A DNA stretch of 64,000 nt from Erysipelotrichaceae bacterium. Lineage in GTDB: Bacteria; Bacillota_I; Bacilli_A; Erysipelotrichales; Erysipelotrichaceae. The stretch is from positions 1 to 64,000 of the forward strand of contig JAFRLM010000016.1 in NCBI GenBank assembly GCA_017431225.1. The letters run 5' to 3'. The notes below the pieces were generated by a model. That model was not told where the DNA came from. It searched no databases and saw nothing but the letters and a program-made list of their open reading frames with translations. The translations under genes and the position numbers were made by a program. This document shows positions 9,507 through 16,946 of the stretch, in pieces (within the stretch, counting starts at the first letter, position 1; each line of letters opens with the position of its first letter).

Positions 9507-9716
9507 ATGATAAACAGAACAGTGACTTTATGCGTCTCACTGGTTTTAGTATTTCTGTGTTTTTGTGCAGGAAACGAAAGCATTAGAGCTGACGGGATAC
9601 CCGAGAAGAAAAAGAACTGCTATTACGTAATAAACGAAGGTGGAATACCTGAGTGGTTCTGCGAGGAAGCTCCTGAAAACACAAGTGGGACCGGCTGTGG
9701 TTTTTTCTGCGAGTAG
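9507..9716 (+). CDS. Small secreted Cys-rich protein A (unknown)
   Basis: This 69-residue precursor is not a family I recognise. Residues 1-28 look like a Sec signal peptide, with probable cleavage near IRA-DG. That would leave a mature part of about 40 residues with four cysteines (38, 52, 64, 68). The motif GIPE occurs twice (30-33 and 46-49), each followed by a cysteine. The ATG at 9507 follows a run of seven G that can act as the ribosome binding site; the TTG at 9486 is less likely. A 6-bp dyad (9472-9489) lies just upstream. Even Cys content and a neighbouring thioredoxin-like gene suggest disulfide bonds. It could be a bacteriocin, a signal or a toxin; none is shown. Confidence 0.68.
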   Translation: MINRTVTLCVSLVLVFLCFCAGNESIRADGIPEKKKNCYYVINEGGIPEWFCEEAPENTSGTGCGFFCE

Positions 9717-9763
9717 TTTTTCTTCTTGACAAACGGACACAAAAAAATGATGAGGCATAGAGT

Positions 9764-10318
9764 ATGAAAAAGAGCATTTCGCTGTTGTTGGTGATCGTAT
9801 TCCTTGGAGCTGTTATCTCTTTTCTTTTTGTTGACAAAAAACACTACAAAATCATCGAACTGGATTATACCAGCGTCGATATGAGTTCTTATAAAGAAAT
9901 GAATTCGGTTGATCACCGATTTATGCGAATTTCCCCGAAAGAATTATTGCGAGTGATCGAAGAAGGGGAATCTGCTGTGTTTTATCTTGGATATGCGTCC
10001 TGCCCCAACTGCCAGGAAGCGGTAAAACTGATCGATAAAGCTGCTGAAGAAAGTGATATATTCGTTTACTACATAAACGCTTATGATGCACAGTATCCGC
10101 TATCTGATTATCTCGAGCAGGTCGAAGAAAAGCTTGCGCCGATTCTTCCTGTACGTTCAGGAAAAAAATCGATACAGGTTCCACTGGTGTTTGCGGTCAA
10201 AGAAGGAGTTATTTCAGAGAATTATTGTGGTTTGATCAAAAGCTATGACGGGAGCGAAAAAGCTGATCAAGCGATGATCAAGATCTACAAAAACATCATG
10301 AAAGATTTTGAAGAATAA
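9764..10318 (+). CDS. Membrane-anchored thioredoxin-like protein (CPNC)
   Basis: This 184-residue protein has an uncleaved N-terminal anchor (residues 4-23) and an extracytoplasmic thioredoxin-like domain. The active-site motif is C80-P-N-C83 in AVFYLGYASCPNCQEA, with a likely cis-Pro loop at IQVPLVF. It resembles bacteriocin-transport accessory proteins (PedC/Bta type), thought to assist disulfide formation in secreted peptides. Lying between two genes for secreted Cys-rich proteins, it probably acts on them; that substrate link is inference. The ribosome binding site is weak. Confidence 0.75.
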   Translation: MKKSISLLLVIVFLGAVISFLFVDKKHYKIIELDYTSVDMSSYKEMNSVDHRFMRISPKELLRVIEEGESAVFYLGYASCPNCQEAVKLIDKAAEESDIFVYYINAYDAQYPLSDYLEQVEEKLAPILPVRSGKKSIQVPLVFAVKEGVISENYCGLIKSYDGSEKADQAMIKIYKNIMKDFEE

Positions 10319-10330
10319 GGAGGAATAATT

Positions 10331-10663
10331 ATGAAGTTACCTATTAGGTTATTGATGCTGTCTATTTTGCTTTTGCTTTGTCCGGTTAATGAAAAACTCG
10401 TAAAAGCAGACTCTTTTTCAGGGGAATCGTCAGGAACAAGATATTCTGTATATACAGTTTCGGTAGATAAATACACAACGTATAACGGTGTTACTGCACA
10501 TATTTACGGAACCTACGATGTTGTAAATAACTCATCGGTTCAAAATATACAACTGCATTGCACCTTTTCTGGAGGAACCGGCTCCTGTACTTTTAATGCC
10601 GCAGGCAATCAAGTGTGCTGCATCATCACTTTCCCGGGAGCTTGCACATATCTGTATGTCTAG
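10331..10663 (+). CDS. Small secreted Cys-containing protein B (unknown)
   Basis: This 110-residue precursor has a clear signal peptide (residues 1-26, likely cleavage at VKA-DS). The mature part is Thr/Ser/Tyr/Val-rich, looks beta-stranded, and has five cysteines (77, 86, 96, 97, 105) near its C terminus. AGGAGG sits at good spacing before the ATG, 12 bases after the thioredoxin-like gene. I recognise no family. The high Thr/Ser content suits a secreted beta protein exposed to oxidising folding by its neighbour. Confidence 0.7.
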   Translation: MKLPIRLLMLSILLLLCPVNEKLVKADSFSGESSGTRYSVYTVSVDKYTTYNGVTAHIYGTYDVVNNSSVQNIQLHCTFSGGTGSCTFNAAGNQVCCIITFPGACTYLYV

Positions 10664-10739
10664 TCCTGAATCTATTGCGAATTAGCAAAATCCCGATTTG
10701 AGATTTCGATGCGATGTTTACGTAAGAGAGGAGAATGAA

Positions 10740-11417
10740 ATGTTGATCCGCAAACTAGCGAAAATAACGATCGTATGTATTATGGCGTGTGTTCTTTTCG
10801 CGAGTAATCCGTTTCGTGTTCATGCGGCTAATACGCCGACTCAGCCATTCGATTCAGATTATAAATATGTCAATGGAGTTGGCAACATTACTGTATGGTT
10901 GAATTATTCGAGCGGAGTTGGGTACTGGGAGTATCTCATATCACCATCAGCCAACAACTGGATGTATACTGGATGGGCAAATCCGATATATATTACGTTT
11001 GTGAGTAGTAACTATGGGTCAAATATGGATTTTCATTCGAATAATAATGCGTGGTTCAGTAGTTACGGTTTTGGTAACGGGACCTTAGCTGTTACTTGGC
11101 ATTTTCTTATCGATGATACAAACATAAACCCAAACTATTCTCAGGCGCCAACATCAAGTTGGTATTATGCCGAGATTCATATAAATGATGATCAGTTTAC
11201 ACAAAGCACTTTCTCTGATGCGGCTGCAGGAGGAACAATTCGTCATGAAATGGGGCATGCATTTGGTTTGGCGCACAACAACTGCAACCCGAATAGTATA
11301 ATGCATCAGTATTATACGTACAATCCATGTGATAATACCTATGAATATAGAGTTGTTCAAACGATCCAGCAGACAGATAACACCGCAATCAACAACTTAT
11401 ATGGATATGGTAATTAG
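10740..11417 (+). CDS. Secreted metzincin-type zinc metalloprotease
   Basis: This 225-residue secreted protein has a signal peptide (1-29, VHA-A) and the extended zinc motif HEMGHAFGLAH (H169, E170, H173, H179). A Met-turn (NSIM, M188) follows, all hallmarks of matrixin-like metzincins. Two cysteines (182, 197) flank the Met-turn and could form a disulfide. The region before the motif (about 140 residues) is short and Asn/Tyr/Trp-rich; there is no obvious cysteine-switch propeptide. I chose the ATG at 10740 because AGAGGAG lies seven bases before it. It may process the small secreted proteins encoded just upstream, or attack host or competitor proteins; both are inference. Confidence 0.85.
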   Translation: MLIRKLAKITIVCIMACVLFASNPFRVHAANTPTQPFDSDYKYVNGVGNITVWLNYSSGVGYWEYLISPSANNWMYTGWANPIYITFVSSNYGSNMDFHSNNNAWFSSYGFGNGTLAVTWHFLIDDTNINPNYSQAPTSSWYYAEIHINDDQFTQSTFSDAAAGGTIRHEMGHAFGLAHNNCNPNSIMHQYYTYNPCDNTYEYRVVQTIQQTDNTAINNLYGYGN

Positions 11418-11431
11418 GTGAAAGAGATTAT

Positions 11432-12169
11432 ATGAAAAAGAATAGCCTGTTTGTGTTAATGATCTTAGTGTTTATCCTCTCCTCTTGCTCTTCTTCGATT
11501 ATCGGCAAAAACACGTTCATTGAGTCGGACGATTTTGATCTTACAGAGCCCGCTGGCGGTATCGTTCAAAACGTTGATAAGGGCATTGATTTGAATAACG
11601 AAGTAGTGATCGAAACATCTGTTGACCGTCGTCCAGTCTACGAAACCGAGATCGAATTGAAACTGATCGGTCGTGTTGTTTCGGTCGACGGCTGTGATAA
11701 TTATTGGGCTGATTATGGTTTCGGCAGAATCTATACATATGGGAAGATCGAAGTCATAAAACCATTGAAAGGAGAAATCAACGAAGGAGATATCATCGGT
11801 TTTGCAATTGGTGGAGGAACGGTTTCTTTTGAGCAGTATGCAAAAAGTCAAGATCCTCAAAGTCTCGAGAAGCAGATCCGCCTAATGAATGAACACGGCT
11901 CCGGAATTCCTTCATTTATTACAACAAAAATCAGCGCCACAGAGATCAAGGAGGGAAAGGTTTATTTCGTTGTAACCTCCGCAAAGAGATCCATTCATGG
12001 AGATTTATATCTGATCTATCCATATGCCGAAACACTTTTGGAAATCGATGAGTCTACTTTGGAAAACGAGGAGATCATGGGATACAGTCCGGAATGGAAA
12101 ATGTGGACGAATGTTTTGGATATCTGGTTTCTTGAGAACGAAAACGATACCAGAACAAAAAAAGGATGA
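11432..12169 (+). CDS. Lipoprotein of unknown function
   Basis: This 245-residue protein has a lipoprotein signal peptide with lipobox LSSC (Cys19), so it is probably anchored to the outer face of the membrane. The mature part has a beta-rich core (KLIGRVVSVDG, then YTYGKIEVIKPLKGEINEGD and FAIGGGTVSFEQY), but I cannot name a family. It is the last gene before a terminator and lies 14 bases after the metzincin gene. A role in self-protection or in handling the secreted products is possible but not shown. Confidence 0.75.
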   Translation: MKKNSLFVLMILVFILSSCSSSIIGKNTFIESDDFDLTEPAGGIVQNVDKGIDLNNEVVIETSVDRRPVYETEIELKLIGRVVSVDGCDNYWADYGFGRIYTYGKIEVIKPLKGEINEGDIIGFAIGGGTVSFEQYAKSQDPQSLEKQIRLMNEHGSGIPSFITTKISATEIKEGKVYFVVTSAKRSIHGDLYLIYPYAETLLEIDESTLENEEIMGYSPEWKMWTNVLDIWFLENENDTRTKKG

Positions 12170-12212
12170 CTGATTCCTACGGGTAGGTTTTCAGTTAGAA
12201 ACAAGATTCTTG

Positions 12213-12250
12213 AGCCGCAGAGTGAAGCAAGCATTCCTCTGCGGCTTTTC
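12213..12250 (+). terminator. Terminator closing the secreted-protein cluster
   Basis: A ten-base stem, AGCCGCAGAG (12213-12222) with CTCTGCGGCT (12237-12246), is followed by TTTTC. Confidence 0.85.
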
Positions 12251-12337
12251 TGAACTTTCGGTGAAGTTTTGATTGCATAAAACATTATTTAGCCATTTTG
12301 TGATACTCTAACAGTAGTTTTACTAGGGGGTTTTCTT

Positions 12338-14191
12338 ATGTCGATGCGAGGCGGACCCGGCGGCTTCGGCCGCGGCTACATGTCAGAAGAGGAGAAGGCC
12401 AGTTCCCCAAAAGTCACCAAAGAACTGGTCGTACGTGTTTTATCCTATCTGAAACCTTATTGGAAGCAGATGTTGATCGTATTGCTCGCGATCATCGTTT
12501 CCTCTTCCTTCAATCTTTTACCTTCGATCCTGACCGGCAAGATCATCGATGAAGGCCTGATCGGCCGCAACATGGATGCGCTTGTCCGTTTCATCATTCT
12601 TTCCCTGGCAGTCACGCTCGGCGCCAACCTAATCGGCGTTCTGGAGAGTTATATGAATACCTGGATCGCGCAGCACATCACTTTCGATATGCGCAACCAG
12701 ATGTACCGGCATCTGCAGAAGATGTCCCAGCGTTTCTTCACGACGAACAACCAGGGCGATATCATCACCCGTATGACATCGGATATTTCCGGTGTTCAGT
12801 CGGTCATCACCGGTACATTCACCAGCATCCTTTCCAATACGATCACTCTGATCGTTGCCGTCATCGCGATGTTCCAGAAAAACTGGGTGCTCGCGATCCT
12901 GGGTATCGTCATCGTTCCCTTATTCACGTTGCCGACCCGGGCAGCCGGCAAGACCAGATGGTCTTTGACCAGAGAAGCCCAGGCGGTGAACGATGAGGTC
13001 AACGGTATCCTGAATGAGACTTTATCCGTCAGCGGTCAGCTTCTCGTCAAGCTTTTCGGCAGGGAAGACGACGAATACAACAAATACGAATCCGCCAATA
13101 AGCGCATGGTCGATCTCAACATCAAAGAATCGATGGCGGGCCGCTGGTTCCGGGTCGTGATCTCCACGATCTCTTCCGTCGGTCCGATGCTGCTGTACTT
13201 GGTCGGCGGTATCTTAATGATGAAATACGATCACGACATCACTGTCGGTGACATCACCGTCCTGGTCTCCTTATTGGGCAGGATGTACGGACCGGTCAAC
13301 TCGCTGCTCAATATCCAGGTCGACTGGCTGAGATCGATGGCGATGTTCACCCGCATCTTCGAATACTTCGATATGCCGGTCGAGATCGAGAATGCTCCGG
13401 ATGCCGTCACCCCGACGACCTATACCGGCGCAGTGGAATTCAAGGATGTCCATTTCTCCTATGACGAGAGCCGCGAGATCCTGAAGGGAATCAGCTTCAA
13501 ACTGGATGAGGGGAACAGTGTCGCGATCGTCGGGCCATCCGGCTCCGGCAAATCCACGATCGTCAATCTGATCCCGCGTCTGTATGATGTCGATTCCGGT
13601 ACGGTAACTTTTGAAGGCTACGATGTCCGTAAGATCGATCTGAAATATCTGCGTGACAATATCGGCATGGTCTCCCAGGAAACCTATCTTTTCAACGGTA
13701 CGATCCGTGAGAATCTGCTCTATGCCAAACCGGACGCGACTCAGGAAGAGATCGAAGAAGCCTGCAAGAAGGCCAATATCCATGACTTCATCATCGCCCA
13801 GGAGAAGGGTTATGATACCGAAGTCGGCAACCGCGGTCTGAAGCTTTCCGGCGGCGAAAAACAGCGTATCTCGATCGCCCGTGTCCTGCTAAAAGATCCG
13901 TCCTTACTGATCTTTGACGAAGCGACCTCGGCGCTTGACTCGATCTCCGAAAGCAAGATCCAGGAAGCGATCGATCCTCTGATCGATTCGAGAACTTCCA
14001 TCCTGATCGCTCATCGTCTCTCCACGATCCTGGCAGCCGACGAGATCATTGTCGTCGCAGACGGCAAGATCGTCGAACGTGGTACGCATGAGGAACTGGT
14101 CAGTGCCGGCGGTGTTTATACCGAGCTCTATGAGACCCAGTTCAAGGTCGGTCTTGATAAAGTGAAACAATCTGAAGAGAAGGCATCTTAA
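12338..14191 (+). CDS. ABC transporter, fused membrane and ATPase domains
   Basis: This 617-residue exporter half-transporter has about six membrane segments in residues 40-330. Its ATPase domain carries Walker A (GPSGSGKST, near 398), the signature LSGGEKQRIS (near 503), Walker B (LLIFDEATSALD) and the H-loop (IAHRLST). The Gly-rich N terminus (MRGGPGGFGRG) is common in Firmicutes MsbA/LmrA-like exporters. There is no C39 peptidase domain, so it is not a classic bacteriocin exporter. The substrate is unknown. Its last 42 coding bases recur exactly at 17054-17095, so its 3' end seems to be an insertion or recombination site. Confidence 0.92.
   Translation: MSMRGGPGGFGRGYMSEEEKASSPKVTKELVVRVLSYLKPYWKQMLIVLLAIIVSSSFNLLPSILTGKIIDEGLIGRNMDALVRFIILSLAVTLGANLIGVLESYMNTWIAQHITFDMRNQMYRHLQKMSQRFFTTNNQGDIITRMTSDISGVQSVITGTFTSILSNTITLIVAVIAMFQKNWVLAILGIVIVPLFTLPTRAAGKTRWSLTREAQAVNDEVNGILNETLSVSGQLLVKLFGREDDEYNKYESANKRMVDLNIKESMAGRWFRVVISTISSVGPMLLYLVGGILMMKYDHDITVGDITVLVSLLGRMYGPVNSLLNIQVDWLRSMAMFTRIFEYFDMPVEIENAPDAVTPTTYTGAVEFKDVHFSYDESREILKGISFKLDEGNSVAIVGPSGSGKSTIVNLIPRLYDVDSGTVTFEGYDVRKIDLKYLRDNIGMVSQETYLFNGTIRENLLYAKPDATQEEIEEACKKANIHDFIIAQEKGYDTEVGNRGLKLSGGEKQRISIARVLLKDPSLLIFDEATSALDSISESKIQEAIDPLIDSRTSILIAHRLSTILAADEIIVVADGKIVERGTHEELVSAGGVYTELYETQFKVGLDKVKQSEEKAS
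14144..14185 (+). repeat. 42-bp direct repeat, left copy (3' end of ABC gene)
   Basis: These bases, encoding KVGLDKVKQSEEKA, are identical to 17054-17095. The preceding 36 bases are similar with about six mismatches, mostly at wobble positions. The pattern resembles an attachment-site duplication, or a relic of a paralogous gene end. Confidence 0.85.
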
Positions 14192-14207
14192 CCGCCTTCT
14201 CTTTTTT
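14176..14207 (+). terminator. Terminator of the ABC transporter gene
   Basis: AGAGAAGGC (14176-14184) pairs with GCCTTCTCT (14194-14202), followed by T-rich sequence. The TAA stop codon lies in the loop, and the left arm lies within the 42-bp direct repeat. Confidence 0.82.
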
Positions 14208-14230
14208 CTATTGAATGATGTTAGATAGTT

Positions 14231-14686
14231 TTATTCGGATGTTTTGAAGCGATCTACTTCAGATTTTATTCTTGGATCGTTTTCAGGCATATACTGTGTG
14301 TTTAGCACCAGGTTGGCTTCTGAATAACCTGCTTTTGGCAATATCGTAGTTGCTAGGCTATCTAGAATATCCATTGGGTCGTATTTTTGCGTATCATAGT
14401 CTGTTATGTAGTAGAAATACGCAAGAAACTTATGCGGATCCGGAATCGGATTCTCATACCATCCATATGTCCAATAGTTGCTTGCAAAATTAACTGCGGA
14501 TTCCGGAGTACGGCAATTTGTATGCAAATAGAGCACAGCATTCTCGTAAACTCTATCCCATCCGTACTCGGCCACTAACTCGTCAGCGTATTGCTCAAGT
14601 TTATCTTGATCCTCGTCGGGCAGGTCTTCATCCCAGTATCTATTGAACAGATACTCGATCTTTTTATATAAATCTATATTATTCAT
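14231..14686 (-). CDS. Acidic protein, possible immunity partner
   Basis: This 151-residue acidic, aromatic-rich cytosolic protein has no signal peptide, no membrane segment and no family I recognise. The ATG at 14686 has GGAGG seven bases upstream and overlaps the end of the preceding gene by eight bases, so translation is coupled. A small acidic protein encoded directly after a toxin-like gene fits an immunity role, but that is inference from layout and charge. An upstream ATG at 14812 would place 42 residues inside the neighbour's frame and is rejected. Confidence 0.6.
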   Translation of the reverse strand: MNNIDLYKKIEYLFNRYWDEDLPDEDQDKLEQYADELVAEYGWDRVYENAVLYLHTNCRTPESAVNFASNYWTYGWYENPIPDPHKFLAYFYYITDYDTQKYDPMDILDSLATTILPKAGYSEANLVLNTQYMPENDPRIKSEVDRFKTSE

Positions 14687-15197
14687 TGTTTTTCCTCCAT
14701 ATAGAATTCTTGTCAAATAGGTTCGGATTTTTGTCACACATTTTCTGTAGAGCGGCGTTAACCTTTTCAAGTGATTTGATATTTGGCCGATAGTGCCCGC
14801 TTTGATTGTCAACGGAAAGAATTTTACCTTTTTTAAAAACGATCATTCCAGCACATTGAACTCGTGGGTCTTTTCCTCCGATCAGCGTCGGGTGTGGAGC
14901 TCGTTTTCTGTTGTTATTAGGATTTGATCTTTTTCCAAATATAATATTACCATCTAAATCCATCACATATGTCATATGTCCCTCGGCACGATGACCTTCA
15001 AAGACAAATCTGTTTCCGCGAATAGAGGCGGACAGATTTACTGCGGTTGGGTTTTTGAAATATCCTGTTGTGGCATTATAGATATCAGGGTCCTTTTTAT
15101 CGATGCTAAGCATCTTGCTATAGACACCGTAATGTTCGGCATAAGGTCGAGACCCGCCTCCTGTTCCGGTATAAAGGCCGTTGCTTCCGCTGCCCAT
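14679..15197 (-). CDS. GSGxxGLY-type protein, possible toxin domain
   Basis: This 172-residue protein starts with a Gly/Ser-rich MGSGSNGLYTGTGGGSRPYA. It has a C-terminal block with HPTLIGGKDPRVQCAG, a GKILSVDNQSGHYRP motif, and DLDGNIIFGKR before them. I recall similar short proteins and toxin-like C-terminal domains in gut Firmicutes, but cannot name a family with confidence. No signal peptide is present. The start codon overlaps the DUF4417 stop (TAATG), and an acidic gene overlaps its end. A toxin-like role is inference. Confidence 0.6.
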   Translation of the reverse strand: MGSGSNGLYTGTGGGSRPYAEHYGVYSKMLSIDKKDPDIYNATTGYFKNPTAVNLSASIRGNRFVFEGHRAEGHMTYVMDLDGNIIFGKRSNPNNNRKRAPHPTLIGGKDPRVQCAGMIVFKKGKILSVDNQSGHYRPNIKSLEKVNAALQKMCDKNPNLFDKNSIWRKNNE

Positions 15198-15910
15198 TAG
15201 TTTTTACCTCTGTGTTTGAACTTTGTCCAGTTATCAAACTGGACAAAGTTTGATAACTGGAGACAATCAGAAAAAACCGATTCTGGCATTGGGCCATACA
15301 CGAGAACGACTTCTGGCTCAAGCGTCTCCATCATTGCTTCAAGTCCGGCTTTAAAATATATCTTATCTTCCTTGGCTTGAATACATCCGTAAGTGCTGAC
15401 GGAAACAATACTGTGTTTTTCAACCCCGCTAAAAGCTATTTTTTCAGGAAGAGCTTTAGTTGAATAAGTCAGTTCGTTTCCCCATCGAATCTGTGGAACA
15501 ACATATATGCCTTTTCTCTGGTAATAACTTCCGATTACCCTGTTTCGATAAACGTTAGTGATCTGAACGGATAGTGGTGCGTTTCGATATAATGAGCAAT
15601 CAGGAGATATCATCATCCTGAATCTTCTGAAATCCTCTATATACACTTTCGGATTGATAAGAACCTTAGCGAAGTTGACGTCCATTTCGTTAAAGCCGAT
15701 TGCTGCATTCAAATCAATTGCTTTGTTGCGTTCTGAAAAAGGGACAATAACTTCTGGGATGATGATACTTTTGGGCTTTTCGATAATTGGGATTTCAAAG
15801 ATTCCGTCGAATTTGGCACCTACAACTAGTTCTGGGTTGCAGCCGTCGTCGATTATCGCTTTATGTTTTTTCATATATAAGATTTCTCCTTTAAAATGCT
15901 TGTTTTGCAT
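15197..15910 (-). CDS. DUF4417-family protein
   Basis: This protein of up to 237 residues matches the DUF4417 pattern as I know it: SPDCSLYRNAPLSVQITNVY, then the GSYYQRKGIYVVPQIRW segment, and VLVYGP near the end. The family is found with phage-like and mobile DNA and has no known function. Two starts are plausible. The ATG at 15910 has AAGGAG at a short four-base spacing. The ATG at 15874 (MKKHKAIIDDG) has AAAGGAG about eleven bases upstream and fits the domain better. It is the first large gene of a coupled minus-strand operon. Confidence 0.7.
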   Translation of the reverse strand: MQNKHFKGEILYMKKHKAIIDDGCNPELVVGAKFDGIFEIPIIEKPKSIIIPEVIVPFSERNKAIDLNAAIGFNEMDVNFAKVLINPKVYIEDFRRFRMMISPDCSLYRNAPLSVQITNVYRNRVIGSYYQRKGIYVVPQIRWGNELTYSTKALPEKIAFSGVEKHSIVSVSTYGCIQAKEDKIYFKAGLEAMMETLEPEVVLVYGPMPESVFSDCLQLSNFVQFDNWTKFKHRGKN

Positions 15911-15930
15911 TGAACTCCTTAATATAAAGA

Positions 15931-15997
15931 AGCCGTAGTGACAGCAACAGAAAACTGAAAATCATTGTTTTCTGCGGTTTAGCACGTCACTGCGGCT
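15931..15997. other. Nested long hairpin upstream of the DUF4417 gene
   Basis: A 12-bp outer stem (15931-15942 with 15986-15997, one wobble pair) encloses an 8-bp inner stem (CAGAAAAC 15948-15955 with GTTTTCTG 15967-15974). On the minus strand it lies in the leader between the 55-residue gene and the DUF4417 gene, so it may be an attenuator, a processing site or a small RNA fold. Confidence 0.6.
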
Positions 15998-16030
15998 TAT
16001 CTGCAAGCTAGATTGTGAAACTCGATGGAT

Positions 16031-16198
16031 TTATGGAGGAATGAGCTCTCCAATTATTATTTCAACATCTTTTTTCTTAGCGATACATTTTTGAAGAACA
16101 ATTATTGGTTTATCTAATGGCTTAAGAGTTTTGATAATGAAACATCTTTTTTGGATTGGACACGTCAAGTTACAACGATAAACAGTTTCTTTATTCAA
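16031..16198 (-). CDS. Small four-cysteine protein, 55 residues (unknown)
   Basis: A TTG start at 16198 opens a 55-residue frame on the minus strand, with AGGAGG about 12 bases upstream. The product has three clustered cysteines (9, 13, 19: YRCNLTCPIQKRC) and a fourth at 38. This could be a metal-binding ribbon, and the rest is Lys/Ile-rich. It is the most upstream gene of the DUF4417 block and is too short for many gene finders. The TTG start and the spacing lower confidence. No family is recognised. Confidence 0.5.
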   Translation of the reverse strand: MNKETVYRCNLTCPIQKRCFIIKTLKPLDKPIIVLQKCIAKKKDVEIIIGELIPP

Positions 16199-16300
16199 TT
16201 GGATGTCTTACCTCCTACAAGACCATTAAACCCGATTACAAAAATATTAAAAAGTTGCCGATTTCGATCTTCAAATAGAGAAAAAAACAAAACTCTAGAA

Positions 16301-16378
16301 GTAATTTGGTTGTGAAAACAACATTACTAGTTATTTTATTTGATAAGTATTAGCAAAAATGTTAATATAAGTTATCAA
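16301..16378. promoter_or_regulatory. Divergent control region of the island regulator
   Basis: A promoter for the XRE gene is visible: TTGATA (16340-16345), 17 bp, then TAATAT (16363-16368). TTGATAA (16340-16346) and its inverse TTATCAA (16372-16378) bracket it about three helical turns apart. A second dyad (16301-16327) with GAAA at its centre lies between this promoter and the minus-strand genes. Both are good operator candidates for the XRE protein. Confidence 0.5.
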
Positions 16379-16400
16379 TTATTGTAATGGAGATGTTAAA

Positions 16401-16946
16401 ATGAATTATCAATCTGATAAAAAGCTGATTGGAATGAGAATTAAAAGTATCAGAAATAAGAAGGGTATTAGTCAGCAGACTCTGTCTTTGAGAACCGGAA
16501 TTCAAAATACGACCATTAGCGCTTTCGAGAACGGGAAAAGAATTCCAAATCTTCAAAGTCTTGCATCAATAGCTCAAGCTCTTAATGTAACGATAGATGA
16601 ATTATATTTCGGAGATAGTTCTGTGGCGTTTATAGAGAGCGCACCAAACAAAGGAGCAAAAATAGCAAATTGTTTGTACGAACTGGCAAAAGAGCACATT
16701 ATTGTAATGCCGGAATTAGGCAATCAGTCAAAATACGATGAGTTATATATCGCCAGGTACCAACCACAAATCTCTCGACTTGTCAAAAACTTAGAAGAGT
16801 TTTTCTCGAAAGAGGAGACATATTCGAATCCAAACGAGTTTTCAAAGCAATTGGTAGAATCAGTTGCGAATGAGATTAATCAAATTGATAAAAACATCGA
16901 GGAAAAAATAGCACAGAGGGAAAGGGTAATAAATTCGTCTCTTTGA
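16401..16946 (+). CDS. XRE-family transcriptional regulator
   Basis: This 181-residue protein has an N-terminal helix-turn-helix of the Cro/C1 type (residues 10-66: IGMRIKSIRNKKGISQQTLS to TIDELYFGD) and a helical C-terminal region that I cannot assign. The ATG has GGAG eight bases upstream. It is transcribed away from the DUF4417 operon and is probably the island's control protein. Its stop codon overlaps the ATG of a frame that is cut at the right repeat. Confidence 0.8.
   Translation: MNYQSDKKLIGMRIKSIRNKKGISQQTLSLRTGIQNTTISAFENGKRIPNLQSLASIAQALNVTIDELYFGDSSVAFIESAPNKGAKIANCLYELAKEHIIVMPELGNQSKYDELYIARYQPQISRLVKNLEEFFSKEETYSNPNEFSKQLVESVANEINQIDKNIEEKIAQRERVINSSL

Noticed and set aside
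12338..14191. ABC gene as dedicated exporter of the secreted peptides
   Set aside because: The peptides have Sec signal peptides, the transporter lacks a C39 peptidase domain, and a terminator separates it from the cluster.
14686..14812. Upstream start for the acidic protein
   Set aside because: The extra 42 residues lie in another frame of the preceding gene and have no ribosome binding site; the ATG at 14686 has GGAGG.
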